Assembly (NCBI GenBank): GCA_033344815.1
Contig: JAWPMR010000001.1
Coordinates: forward strand, 482,136-546,135
DNA: 64,000 nt
Reading direction: 5' to 3'
Source of the DNA: Paracoccaceae bacterium
GTDB taxonomy: Bacteria > Pseudomonadota > Alphaproteobacteria > Rhodobacterales > Rhodobacteraceae
The first letter of the stretch is position 1; each line of letters begins with the position of its first letter. A model generated the notes under the pieces. That model saw nothing but the letters and a program-made list of their open reading frames with translations. It ran no database searches and was not told the origin of the DNA. Position numbers and translations under genes: made by a program. Shown in pieces: positions 51,110-61,383 of the stretch.

Positions 51110-52786
51110 TCAGTTTGGTTTTCGTACGGCAAGTTCTCCGTTCCAGTTTTCAGCGGGTATCTTTGCCTCTGCAGGGTCGGCTTCATAAGATGGGGTCATG
51201 ATCTGCACACCGTTTTCATTAAACACATCTACAATATTGCGATGCAGATCAGACAGGATACGCGGCATGCTGGACCCTCTCGTCGTGAACGCATTGATCT
51301 GATAATTGATCGCATAATCCGCCAATTGCGACCACAGTACAAAAGGCGGCGGTGCTTTTTTGAGGTCGCGTGTGCGATGGGCGGCCTCGATCAACATCGC
51401 CTCCACCTTGTCCTGCGCCTCTTCGTACCCGATCCCGACGGTGGTGTGGACAAGCAATCCGCGCCCGTCAATCTTGCGGGAATAGTTCACGACTTCGGAA
51501 TTCAGAAGCTGCGCGTTGGGTATGCTCACCATTTCGTTTTTGACTGATTTGATCAGGGTTTCCATCATTTTGATTTCCACCACATCCCCTACCTGATTGC
51601 CAACTTTGATACGGTCTCCGATATTTGTACTGCGTCGATAGATGACAAAGAGACCGGCCATCATGTTGCTGACAACGGTGTTGGACCCCAGAGAGACCAT
51701 CAGACCTGCCAGAATGGTAAGACCCTGAAATGCTCTGCTGTCTGAACCTGGGATGTGAGGATAGGCAAAAACAATCGCAATCGCGATGATCACAACGCGC
51801 GCAATGTTGAACGTTGGCCTGATCCAACTCTTTTCAAAGTCTTTCCATTCGATTGTGCCGGCTTCGATATTGTCCATCAAGAGCCGCAAGCCTCTTATGA
51901 GGTACCTTGTCACGAACAGGATTATTACCAATGTGATCAAGTCAGGCAGATAGCCGGCAAAACCGACAATGACATCGATCAGGGGTTGCGACACATATGT
52001 CAGCAGCAATTGTGCGAAAGGTCGGGTCTGGGCGAAAGACAACAAAACAAAGGTCAAATAACCGTAAAGTATAAAGAAATATGCGATCCACATGAACAAG
52101 CTGACCGCAAACCCGATCAACTGAGCAACAGCCTTTCCTTTTACGACAGCGTTGGTCGCCTCTTCTACTTGAGTGAATTTTTTGATCGTAAGACGCTGAA
52201 TCCATTCAATGGGTCGCAACCGCCCTTTCAGGAACAAGATCGTCAGCACCGCAAATCCAACTGTCCAGACCACTGCAACCAACGCGCTTTCGACCAGCGC
52301 CTCGTTCGATCTGCCTGATCGGTAAGTGGCAATTGAGGTTTTGATGGCCTCTAGATGTAGTTCTCCCAATATCTCAAGTTCAACTTGCTCATACTCTGCA
52401 TCAGCTTGTGTGGTGATCGTCAGAAGACGCCCATTTGCCAGAACCGCAAAGCCCAGCTCGTTTGGGGTCAACTCATATTCAAGTTCGATGAATTCGGGCA
52501 GCTCAGCTGTTTCGAGTATCCGCCTTACGATAGCTGCCGCTCTTTCTTCGGCAGGCAACGCGCTGAAACCTCGCACCAAGAACAGCGTTTCCCCGTCAAC
52601 GACCACAGGCGCTGCGAATACGTCGCTGGGAAGTTCGGTGCTCGCATCAGATGCATCGTCTTCCAAGGCACTTTCCTGCGCGGATAACCCAGCAGAAAAC
52701 AGCGTGAATAGCATCAATACAGATGCTATGACAAATGCGGGTGCCTTGAGTTGAAAGCTTTTCTGACCAGTTGGTTTCGTCATCAC
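51110..52786 (-). CDS. Mechanosensitive channel, MscS family (medium length)
   Basis: 558 residues. Signal-type N-terminal helix (FVIASVLMLFTLFSAGLSAQ), periplasmic domain to ~170, then about five membrane helices. The pore and beta domain read GLTILAGLMVSLGSNTVVSN, MMAGLFVIYRRSTNIGDRIK, VKNEMVSIPNAQLLNSEVVNYSR. The pore helix is Gly/Ser/Ala spaced as usual. C-terminal vestibule follows to ~530. Located 41 bases after another MscS gene, so a tandem pair with different gating is likely. Confidence 0.9.
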   Translation of the reverse strand: MMTKPTGQKSFQLKAPAFVIASVLMLFTLFSAGLSAQESALEDDASDASTELPSDVFAAPVVVDGETLFLVRGFSALPAEERAAAIVRRILETAELPEFIELEYELTPNELGFAVLANGRLLTITTQADAEYEQVELEILGELHLEAIKTSIATYRSGRSNEALVESALVAVVWTVGFAVLTILFLKGRLRPIEWIQRLTIKKFTQVEEATNAVVKGKAVAQLIGFAVSLFMWIAYFFILYGYLTFVLLSFAQTRPFAQLLLTYVSQPLIDVIVGFAGYLPDLITLVIILFVTRYLIRGLRLLMDNIEAGTIEWKDFEKSWIRPTFNIARVVIIAIAIVFAYPHIPGSDSRAFQGLTILAGLMVSLGSNTVVSNMMAGLFVIYRRSTNIGDRIKVGNQVGDVVEIKMMETLIKSVKNEMVSIPNAQLLNSEVVNYSRKIDGRGLLVHTTVGIGYEEAQDKVEAMLIEAAHRTRDLKKAPPPFVLWSQLADYAINYQINAFTTRGSSMPRILSDLHRNIVDVFNENGVQIMTPSYEADPAEAKIPAENWNGELAVRKPN

Positions 52787-52827
52787 AAACGCGTCCTATT
52801 TTGCTTGGGCATTGCAATGACCATCTG

Positions 52828-54141
52828 TTACGCCTTTGACGATGCCACAGTCGGGACCGGATCTTGGTGAAAAAGATGTACGTCGCGCTGTGGGAAAGGA
52901 ATGGTAATCCCTTCTTGGTCAAATTGCTCTTTTGCCTGCCCCGTCAAATCCCAATAGACCGTCCAATAGTCATCTGATTTTGACCACGGGCGGCAAAAGA
53001 TGTTGACGGAATTGTCGCCAAGTTCTCCTACAAATATCTCGGGTGCCGGATCTTTGAGACACTTCGGGTGGGCCGCGACCAGCTTCTGCAAAACGTCGAT
53101 CGCCTGCATAGCACTGTCGGAGTAACCGATACCAAAAACCAGATCCACACGCCGCTCGGGCGAAGCGCTGACATTGGTTATGACGTCTCCCCAGATCTTC
53201 GAGTTCGGGACAACTATGATTTGATTGTCAAATGTACGGATCTGGGTTGAGACAACCGTCATTTCGTCCACAAAGCCGGATGCGCCGCTAACCTCAATGT
53301 AGTCGCCCGTGTCAAAGGGTTTCAAAATCATGATCATCAACCCGCTGGCCAGATTGCCCAGCGTATCCTGCATGGCAAACCCAAGGATGAATGTCAGGCC
53401 ACCAAAAACCGCAAACAACGGGGTGACGTTAACGCCAAATACGCCCAGTACGATCAGAATTCCCAAGCCAAAGGTCGACCAGTAAACGGTATTGACAATA
53501 AACACCTGAAGCAGGCGAGAGAGATTATGTATCCGTGCCAGACCACGGCTCGCGCCACGGCGCAAAAGGCGCGCAATGAACATCATCGCCCACAGGGCTA
53601 TGAGGAATCCAACAATCTTGAGCAAAAATGCGAGCCCGCCTTCCGCGGAGAGTAACCATCGCGTCCCCAATCGGAAAAGCGTGCGTGGATCGGTGGTGCG
53701 TACCGCTTCCAACTTCAGTGCATTGAGATAGGTTTCATGGATTTCAGTCTCTTCAACAGGCCCACCCTTTGAACGCCAGGCTTCGATCACCACGGCATAG
53801 CTGTCCTGAACTTCATTTTGTTGGTCCAGAGCATTTGTCAGCTCTTCACGTGCAACTGCACTGCGCGCCTCATCGGCCGTTTCCAGTTCCAGATTGAGAA
53901 CGGCGATGTTTTGCAAGACAGATTTGATGTTGCCTTGCCAATCGTCTGCCAATTCTGCCAGTTCGCTGACTGTCATCGGTACTGTCAGGATCTCGAGTTG
54001 CCTGGCAGTCGTTGTGATTGCGGTGGGTTCCGGCGGCGTATATTTGGGAACAACCTGGTCCTGTGCCTCGGTTTTTTGGCCCAATCCGATGAACACGCCG
54101 ACACAGAAAAATAGAACTGACGTGGCACGAAGAAGGGTCAT
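52828..54141 (-). CDS. Mechanosensitive channel, MscS family (short form)
   Basis: 437 residues from ATG 54141 (MTLLRATSVLFFCVGVFIGL is a signal peptide); the open frame to 54321 has no better signal. A helical periplasmic section (~60-140) precedes about four membrane helices. FAVFGGLTFILGFAMQDTLG and NLASGLMIMILKPFDTGDYI are the pore helix and linker, then NQIIVVPNSKIWGDVITN. Resembles MscS/YnaI-type channels with FAMQDTL in the gating helix. First gene of the tandem channel unit. Confidence 0.9.
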   Translation of the reverse strand: MTLLRATSVLFFCVGVFIGLGQKTEAQDQVVPKYTPPEPTAITTTARQLEILTVPMTVSELAELADDWQGNIKSVLQNIAVLNLELETADEARSAVAREELTNALDQQNEVQDSYAVVIEAWRSKGGPVEETEIHETYLNALKLEAVRTTDPRTLFRLGTRWLLSAEGGLAFLLKIVGFLIALWAMMFIARLLRRGASRGLARIHNLSRLLQVFIVNTVYWSTFGLGILIVLGVFGVNVTPLFAVFGGLTFILGFAMQDTLGNLASGLMIMILKPFDTGDYIEVSGASGFVDEMTVVSTQIRTFDNQIIVVPNSKIWGDVITNVSASPERRVDLVFGIGYSDSAMQAIDVLQKLVAAHPKCLKDPAPEIFVGELGDNSVNIFCRPWSKSDDYWTVYWDLTGQAKEQFDQEGITIPFPQRDVHLFHQDPVPTVASSKA

Positions 54142-54269
54142 TGAAAACTCATTTTTTGAAAAAATTCGATCAAACGCTGCCCCTTTTTGCCCCGAAGCGT
54201 CGATCAGCGAAGATGTAGAAACCCTCCGCATCGTTGTTTCTTGACACGAACATAACTCACTTTTTTGTG

Positions 54270-54846
54270 ATAGGCGATAGCGAATGCCCTGAATGTCGTT
54301 GATACACCGGAGACCTTCCACAGGCCGCCGAACCCGGGTTGATCCACCGGATTCGTCGGTGCTGCAAGTCGATGCGTAACCCGATCCCAGGCATCACCGA
54401 CTTGTCCTCAGACCCTCTCAGTTTCCTCAAGTCTTGAATCTCTGTGGTCAGTGCCGAAGTGTCTGAATGGTCCAAACGGTTTAATGCCCCCCCCCTGTCT
54501 TCTGCGTATCCGATGTGCGGTCGGCTGGGTCTGCGAAAGCAGTGCCAATTCCAAAGAGATCATCAGAGAACCCCGGTCGCCACCTCAATCCCGCATTCAT
54601 TGCGCGCAGTGCAATGGGCGCCCCGGCATTTGCCCAGCCCAAGCGGCCAAACAACATCAAATTTCCGTTCAGGGTGACATTGCCTGGCAGCATCGCCCAT
54701 GTCGTGCCTGGCACGCCCGCGTCATCACGGACGTCTACACGATAAAGCCCTAAACATGCATTGGTCAGATGCCGTTGGTCTTTTGCGCACGTCCAGGCCA
54801 ATCCCGGCGTATTTGAGCAACCCTGCCACGCCCTGAAACCACTCAA
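54270..54846 (-). pseudogene. OprB-like porin remnant
   Basis: A minus-strand frame (stop at 54481) reads LPGNVTLNGNLMLFGRLGWA and ALRAMNAGLRWRPGFSDDLF then GIGTAFADPADRTSD. This is the late beta-barrel region of carbohydrate-selective OprB porins (LxLFARLGW... SAGLxWxGPF..DDLGIG). Before and after it the reading breaks into other frames; the expected C-terminal strands are scattered down to about 54270. No intact start. Probably once the outer-membrane channel of the amidohydrolase locus beside it. Confidence 0.5.
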
Positions 54847-54989
54847 CGGCTGTCAATGAGCCATTTACATCACTCAAGGCACCAAGCGCATAGATCTGAT
54901 CGGTGATTTACTCACCGGCAGCGCCCCTAAACCAGGATCGAGGATCTTCAGACCTGGGCTGAATACTATTGAAAACGTCGAGAAGCCTG

Positions 54990-55740
54990 TGCGCGGATTG
55001 ACCTGACCAAGGGTGAACAACGAAACTCCGCTACCCTGTGATCGGCTTGATCTGGGACGCATCGCGCCCGAGGTTCGTTCACATGGCGTTGCGCATCTCG
55101 TCCGGTCCATCTGCGATAGTCGCAAATGCATAACGGTAAAGGTTTGCGTGCGTCTGGTCCGCAGCCCCCATGGCCATGAAGTCTGCTTGTCCGATGATCT
55201 GTGAGAAAGAAGCCCCCGCAGGATAGATGCGCGACCCTTCGACACAGCTTTCGTCAATGACTTGCTTGAGACCGCCGGCAATCGACCCAACACCCATTGC
55301 GCGCCCGGTTGGAAAGCCGTTCATCAGGTTTTCCTCGGCAGAGAGGCGCACCATCGCGCCAGTCCTCTGCCAGTTCGCAGTCTCAAAACCCGGAACGCCA
55401 CGACCCTGCGGGCAGTGGTTGGAATGCGTGTGGCTTTCGATCAGACCGGGCATCAGCGTACGCCCTTCTGCGTCGATAACATCCACCTTGTCACTTTGTG
55501 TTCGACAATTTCTGTGCCAATGCCCTTGTTTTCAGCTCAAAACGTGAACCCACCCGAAAAATCGCCAGATGGGGTGAAAACACGAGTCGTTTCTTAGATT
55601 TCGGCTTCCACTTCCCACGTCCCCACTTCCTCGATGTCTTTGGCGACGCGGTGGATCTTGTTGCGCACGACGAGCACGTCGAGGTTCTGCAACGCGGCGG
55701 TGACACCCTCAAAAACTACCACATTTGTGAATAATGTGAC
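54990..55740 (-). pseudogene. Amidohydrolase remnant, N-terminal half
   Basis: Begins near 55740 with LFTNVVVFEGVTAALQNLDV and LVVRNKIHRVAKDIEEV, then a stop and frame change. It resumes as VIDAEGRTLMPGLIESHTHS (metal-binding HTH), RLSAEENLMNGFPTGRAMGV and QADFMAMGAADQTHANLYRY, up to GPDEMRNAM and a stop at 55079; scraps (TNLGRDASQIK) follow. This is the first half of an imidazolonepropionase-like amidohydrolase with at least two inactivating changes. Confidence 0.75.
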
Positions 55741-55898
55741 CTCTCAAAGCGAGGTTCAGGTCTTGTGCAAGCCTAACACGCGCGGTTATCGAGAGCGCAC
55801 CGGCGAATATCGTTGCTTTGATCAATTGCGTTACGGGTTTTATGTCTCGGATAATTTAGTACGCGGGGCACCGAGGCATGATCACCGCACGCGACGCT

Positions 55899-56500
55899 CA
55901 GTTGGGTGTATTCTTGCGGATAACGCTGTCTTTCCTGTTGATCTTGATGGACGCCACATTCTGGCCGCTTGGCGGGGCGTCAAACCACTGATACGCAACC
56001 CCAACAAAGTGGATATCTTCGAGAGGATTGCCATCCAAGATCAAAATGTCCGCTAAGCGCCTTCTTCCATGACGCGGAGTCTATCCTGAGGATGCAGATT
56101 GCCCCGCTCCATAAGTGCAGCCAAATCTTTATCGTTCTAAATCAGCAACTTGATAGCCGCGAAGTTTCCAGAACAATTGGCCACGACATACGTGCTGACA
56201 TCTATCGACTGAAGCAAAACTCAAGTTTTGCAAACGCTCTCATCGCCTTTACGTTGGATACCCCATCCTGCCCAAAAAAAGTGTCCTAAGGAACAATCCA
56301 AACATCGTTTTTATTGATGGCCTGCGCAGGAACCTCGGTCATCACCAGCGGGTACTAAAGTTTTGCGGTGCCGCCTCGACAGGCCGAAGGATACCTGCGT
56401 CATTGCAAACATTTGCGAAAACAAAACTGTCCCGATTAGCGGCGATCTTGACCGAAGTTTCCAGTTCCTCGCGGAAAAATAAGCAGTGTGCAGCGGACTG
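55899..56500 (-). pseudogene. Amidohydrolase remnant, C-terminal half
   Basis: Minus-strand pieces in order: FREELETSVKIAANRDSFVF, ANVCNDAGILRPVEAAP (barrel His replaced or lost), MTEVPAQAINKNDVWIVP, LRVMEEGAY then, after loss of one T, ADILILDGNPLEDIHFVGVA and YQWFDAPPSGQNVASIKI to the TGA at 55899-55901. The one-base deletion around 56053-56056 is plain because both sides fit the usual EEGAYADIL. It covers roughly the half of the enzyme that is missing from the fragment downstream. Confidence 0.72.
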
Positions 56501-56689
56501 GCCGATGAAGGTACGCCGCGGCCAGTCACAGCGTAGATCGTCGTTGCTCCCAGACGAAGGGCTGCGCGTGGCACCTGCGGAATTCTGTCGGCCAGATATT
56601 CGAGGTGCTGTTCGAAGAAGGAGGGTTTTGCGCCCTCAAAGTTTGGACGTGGTTCGTTGTAGAAGCCATGCTCACCAAGGTCCGGGGCC

Positions 56690-57120
56690 TTTGAAATTGT
56701 AGGCTCGGACGGCTAAGTTGGCGGTTGCGCGGCCGTGCCCCGGTTGATTTCTTCCCGTAGGCCCGCCGGCTTCGCGCATGTAGTGAAGCCGTGCAGTAGC
56801 ATCCTATCGGCTTTTACTGTCTAGACTGCACCCCCGCACGCCCAATCACAATGGTCGTGTAAGTCCGCAGTTGGCTCTGCAATTGTCATATGAACAGGCG
56901 CATAGAAGAAATAAGGCATCAACGCCTTTGCGCCGCGTTGTAGTTCCGTGCATTGGCATCCTCAATGCGTGCCTCGTTCAAGCCATCAAAAACATTGACG
57001 TCGGCCAAAAGGATTGGAAAAGCGCCGTCCCGCGCGCAAGCAATTCATAAAAAAAGAATTGCAGCAGCGCAATTTCGCACCTGATGACCTAAAGACGACA
57101 AACAGCAAAAGTCCAACCCG
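56690..57120. other. Gap without recognisable gene
   Basis: About 430 bases between the amidohydrolase remnant and the AraC-type remnant, which point away from each other. It may contain their old divergent promoters. Nothing else seen. Confidence 0.4.
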
Positions 57121-57129
57121 AGCGGTTTT

Positions 57130-57990
57130 GCCAGGTGTTTCATGTGCGAGGGGGCCCGCCCGTTTTTATCGAATGGTTTGGATCATGAGGTGCCGGTTGC
57201 AAAACTACTTGAGCGAAACGAACTGGACGATAGCCAGATCCGGACAGGCGAAGAATTCATACGGGACCAACACTGCTATGATCTGATGCACGGTGTCGCC
57301 ACAAAAGTGCGCGACCCTTGGCGAAGTTCTCAGCACATTGGTGACCGACGTGGGATGGATCTCAACAATGGCCAGGTATGTTTGCAAGCTGACGGGACAA
57401 CGACGCAACTGACCACCACCTCGTCGGACGTCTCCGCTGCGGTATGAGGACGTTTGTTATGCGGGATTCCTCATGCGGCTGTGCCACGAGAGCTGTGGGG
57501 CGGATTGGCGACCCTATCAGTTCCGCATCCGGCGTTTTGATCCCTCCGAGGTCCCCATACAAATGTATGACCAGTCGAAAGCAACACAGTACAAAAGGCC
57601 TGGGGTGCATTTCATTCCCCCCGCGCGATGGTCGCTCTTGAGACATGACGCTGGACTGGCCATGCCACACGCCGCCGCCCACAAGGGTCATTTTCCGGAA
57701 CAGTCAAAGCGTCTGATCGATAAGCACCTTGAAAAAACCGACGTGTCATTGGACCACTTCCGCGCGCTCACAAATCAGAACCCGGGCAGACAGAAGCGCG
57801 CCCTGCAAAAACATGAAACCGCGCTCTACAAACTGTTCGAAGAGCACCGCAGGAAAAGAGCACTTGCCTTGATTGTCCACAGCAACTTGCCGCAAAAGGA
57901 AATCGGCGCGCCCGTCGGCATCACAAAAGAGCAGGGTTTTTCCCGCAAGTGCAGGGCATTTACAGGCCAAATCGTTCCCGATAACGAACA
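57130..57990 (+). pseudogene. AraC-family regulator remnant
   Basis: Two parts in different frames. First: VPVAKLLERNELDDSQIRTG then GVATKVRDPWRSSQHIGDRR, like the start of the arabinose-binding-type domain of AraC-family regulators, ending at 57447. Second (from ~57640): KTDVSLDHFRALTNQNPGRQ, KLFEEHRRKRALALIVHSNL, PQKEIGAPVGITKEQGFSRK and CRAFTGQ, the double helix-turn-helix. Several stops separate them. It is oriented away from the amidohydrolase remnants, as expected for a divergent regulator. Confidence 0.6.
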
Positions 57991-58980
57991 GCAACACGGT
58001 GAGTTGGATTTGCTTTGGCTCCTTTTGGACGACTTTTCAAATGTCGCCGTGCTATGGCAGTGGAAGCCAAGAGAGAGGGCCCGCTCGATTATTGGTCCAT
58101 GAACAGTTTTCTCTGTGATCGCACCATGGGCTGCTTTCTCAACTCTCCTAACGAGCGGCGGAACCGGGGACAGTGGAAGCAATCCAGAAAAGGAATTCCC
58201 CTGTGCAGCGCGACCGATCTGCAAGACGCGATTGGCTTCGTCAGAGGTTGGCCTGTCTAAACCGAGTTCAATCCCCAGAATGCACCAGACCTGCGTTCAG
58301 AGCCTGACACGGTGGATCTTTAAGCATACTGCTGTTGGTCCCATCGCGGGATTTCACGTCCAGGGTAACCCAGTGTTTTCGCTGTGTCGCCAACAACATT
58401 CCTTTCTCTGGAAGTCGAGAATGACATCCTTTTTGCGAACAGTCCCATGACCATAAGGCGCTCTGGTCCCGACATCGTTCTGGCACGGCTTTTTGAGTCC
58501 CAAGGTTGCAGAGCAATAAGCTTTCATGATTCATGCACAAAAAAGACATGTCGTCCCTATTGGTTTTACTTGCATACATCGTTGCGCCGGGCGGTTTCAA
58601 TTTCACGCTTCGGTTGCCGCTTGGCCCAATGTTCAAAAGGAAGCACCTATTGCCTTCGGGCGCGAGCTACGCATTGGCAAGTTCATCTTCAGATGACACA
58701 AGTTGCGCGACAGATTTCTGTCCAAAACAGTATTTCGCTAATAAAGACATTATGCGCCGGGATACTGGAAAATAGAATGTAACGGGCCGCGTCCTTGCAG
58801 GCTGATCAGCCCAATTGGTCCAACCGCCACAAAACCGGCAGTCTTTTTCTTGCGCATCAACGGCCCCGCGTATGCACTTGAGTGAACGACTTGCTGTTTC
58901 GCTCTTGCCAGATGAATGTAGAATTGCATTCAGACGGCCAAATGCGCCGGCGCAAGGACAAATGGAGTTGCACAAGCGTT
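57991..58980. other. ~1 kb without a recognisable gene
   Basis: Short frames only (for example 58015-58260 plus, 58268-58636 minus). None matches a family I know. The composition and frame breakage resemble the decayed stretch before it. The promoter of the next gene should lie in the last 200 bases. Confidence 0.4.
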
Positions 58981-59691
58981 ATGACCGCGGACTTGGGTGA
59001 AAACAGAACGGTGAGGATCGCAAGCTACAACATCCGCAAGGCCGTCGGGCTCGATTGGCGCAGGGACCCGCATCGAATTGTCGATGTCATCAGCGAAATC
59101 AACGCAGATATTGTCGTTTTGCAGGAAGCCGACAAACGTCTGGGCCAACGCCCGGGTGTTTTGCCATTGGACCGTCTATACGCGGAGCAGAATTACGTTC
59201 TGGGAGCCATGAATGCAGGAGGGCAAAGCCATGGCTGGCATGGCAACGCAATTTTGTACCGCAAAAAAGTGGTATCCGCGCCGGAGACCGAACGCATTAC
59301 GCTGCCAGCGCGCGAACCGCGTGGCGCAATTGCAGCGCGTTTTCAGGATGAAGGTTTTGCGGTCATTGGTACCCATCTTGCCTTGACTGCCGGCGTGCGG
59401 CGGCGCCAAATTCAAACGCTGTGTACACGCGCGGCGCATTTCGAGATGCCAACCGTAATCGGCGGTGATTTCAACCACTGGGGCAGAAAACTGCCCGCCG
59501 GAAACCACCCCGTGATCACGCCGGGCCCAAGCTTTCATGCCAGTCGCGAAATAGCCGCACTTGACCGGTTTATCTTGTGCGGTGCGATCAGACCAACCGG
59601 CTCTTTTGTCCATAAATCAATCGCTGCACGTCAGGCGTCAGATCATCTCCCCGTTGTTCTTGATTTTGAAGTCGTGAAAGGTTCTGCGTGA
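58981..59691 (+). CDS. Endonuclease/exonuclease/phosphatase family protein
   Basis: 236 residues from ATG 58981 (GGAG about 12 bases upstream). EEP-fold motifs in order: RIASYNIRKAVG, INADIVVLQEAD (metal Glu), GTHLALT, GGDFNHWG (Asp/Asn), ASDHLPVVLDFE (catalytic Asp-His). No signal peptide seen. The cardiolipin synthase gene starts within its stop codon (GTGA), a pairing common in Proteobacteria, so it may act on a phosphodiester or phospholipid head group instead of DNA. Confidence 0.85.
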   Translation: MTADLGENRTVRIASYNIRKAVGLDWRRDPHRIVDVISEINADIVVLQEADKRLGQRPGVLPLDRLYAEQNYVLGAMNAGGQSHGWHGNAILYRKKVVSAPETERITLPAREPRGAIAARFQDEGFAVIGTHLALTAGVRRRQIQTLCTRAAHFEMPTVIGGDFNHWGRKLPAGNHPVITPGPSFHASREIAALDRFILCGAIRPTGSFVHKSIAARQASDHLPVVLDFEVVKGSA

Positions 59692-61124
59692 TCCTGGCCC
59701 TTCTCGCGACCCTGCATGCGTTGCTCGTGTTGGCGTTCACGACACGCATTTTGCTGAGGGAGGACCTGTCACCTCCTGCGCGTCTGGCCTGGTTCATTGT
59801 CCTGAATGTCGTCCCGTTTTTCGGTGTGACTGTCTACTTCCTGTTTGGTGAAATTGACATTGGCCAGCGCGCGACGGCCCACCATGAACGGGTCTTTGAC
59901 GAAGTTTCCAAACGCGCGACCCACTTCATGGGAACGCAATCCTCCAGCAAATCGATGATCGTCCCTGACTACAGCCCCGCATTCGCCTATGCGGCCTCGA
60001 TCAACGGATTTCATCCTGTGCCCGGAAACAAGGTCGCGCTGATGGAGAATGCTTTGGCTACCCGCGACGGCATGATCCGCGACATAGATGCAGCCAAAAA
60101 TCATGTGCATGTGCTCTATTACATCTGGCTGGACGATCAAACCGGCACAGAGCTGGCAGAAGCTCTGATCCGTGCGGCGTCACGCGGTGTGACCTGTCGT
60201 GCCTTGGCAGATGGCCTTGGATCGCGCGCCCTGATCGAGTCGCCACTTTGGCGCAAAATGCAATCAGCCGGTGTCGACGTTGCCGTAGCGCTCCCGATCG
60301 ACAAGCCGTTCCGCACGATACTGACAAGTCGGATTGACTTGCGCAACCACCGAAAGATCACGGTGATTGATGGTCGGGTGACCTATTGTGGCAGCCGAAA
60401 TTCAGCGGACCCTGAGTTTCGGATTAAACCGCGATATGCGCCCTGGGTGGATATCATGTTGCGATTTGAGGGGCCCGTTGTGGCGCAAAACCAGGTTCTG
60501 TTTGTGGCCGACTGGACGATTGCCACCGGCGATACCATCGAACCGATTCCTGTAGACATATCGCAGTCCCCCGGCGGTTTCCCCGCACAGGTCATCGGCG
60601 ATGGTCCCACCGTGCGCCGCGGGGCGACGCCTCAGTTCTTCTCTATTTTGATCGCGAGTGCGCGACGGCAGATCACCATCTCCACACCCTATTTCGTTCC
60701 TGATGCCACGTTGCTTGAAGCACTTTGCGCCGCTGCTTTTCGTGGTGTTCAGGTGACCCTGATTTTCCCTGCGCGCAATGACAGCTGGGTGGTCGCGGCC
60801 GCGAGCCGCAGCTTTTATCGCAGGCTGCTCATGGCGGGATGTCGGATTTACGAGTTTCGGAACGGGCTGCTGCACGCAAAATCCTTGACTGTTGATGAAA
60901 CAGTCACGGTTGTCGGATCAACGAATCTGGATCTGCGCAGTTTCGATCTGAATTATGAAAACAACATCTTGTTACAAGATGAAGCAACAACAACAGAGGT
61001 TCGCGCGCGTCAGGCGGATTATATCGCGCAATCAGATTGCATTCGGATCGACACCGTATTGGCCTGGTCTCCGTTTCGCCGCGTGTGGCACAATGCAATC
61101 GCAACGATTGGCCCGATCCTGTAG
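59688..61124 (+). CDS. cls: Cardiolipin synthase, PLD type (ClsA-like)
   Basis: 478 residues from GTG 59688, overlapping the previous stop by four bases. Two N-terminal membrane helices (LALLATLHALLVLAFTTRIL; LAWFIVLNVVPFFGVTVYFL) with the PLDc_N pattern. HKD sites: HRKITVID followed by GSRNSADPEF, and HAKSLTVDETVTVVGSTNLD. The FGEIDIG segment after the second helix is typical. It joins two phosphatidylglycerol molecules to give cardiolipin. Together with the PLD lipoprotein at 9.7 kb the genome has at least two such enzymes. Confidence 0.92.
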   Translation: MILALLATLHALLVLAFTTRILLREDLSPPARLAWFIVLNVVPFFGVTVYFLFGEIDIGQRATAHHERVFDEVSKRATHFMGTQSSSKSMIVPDYSPAFAYAASINGFHPVPGNKVALMENALATRDGMIRDIDAAKNHVHVLYYIWLDDQTGTELAEALIRAASRGVTCRALADGLGSRALIESPLWRKMQSAGVDVAVALPIDKPFRTILTSRIDLRNHRKITVIDGRVTYCGSRNSADPEFRIKPRYAPWVDIMLRFEGPVVAQNQVLFVADWTIATGDTIEPIPVDISQSPGGFPAQVIGDGPTVRRGATPQFFSILIASARRQITISTPYFVPDATLLEALCAAAFRGVQVTLIFPARNDSWVVAAASRSFYRRLLMAGCRIYEFRNGLLHAKSLTVDETVTVVGSTNLDLRSFDLNYENNILLQDEATTTEVRARQADYIAQSDCIRIDTVLAWSPFRRVWHNAIATIGPIL

Positions 61125-61383
61125 CTCCGGTGTGTGTTCTGCTCGGTGTTTCGGCCGATTGCATTCTGGCACCGATTGGGGGCCCGCTGAGGTTCGGTGG
61201 TTTTGCAATAAACCATTGTGAACTGCTGCTGTGATTGAAATCGCCCTCTCCGGGGTATATTTGCCTGGACCGCTCAAGTTGCGGCAAAGCAATTCCTCCA
61301 AGGGGTGGTTTGCATCATTCAACAATCAGAAAAATCCAAGCGGGCAGATACTCCAGACTTTCTTGCCCGCACCACCGGACGTC

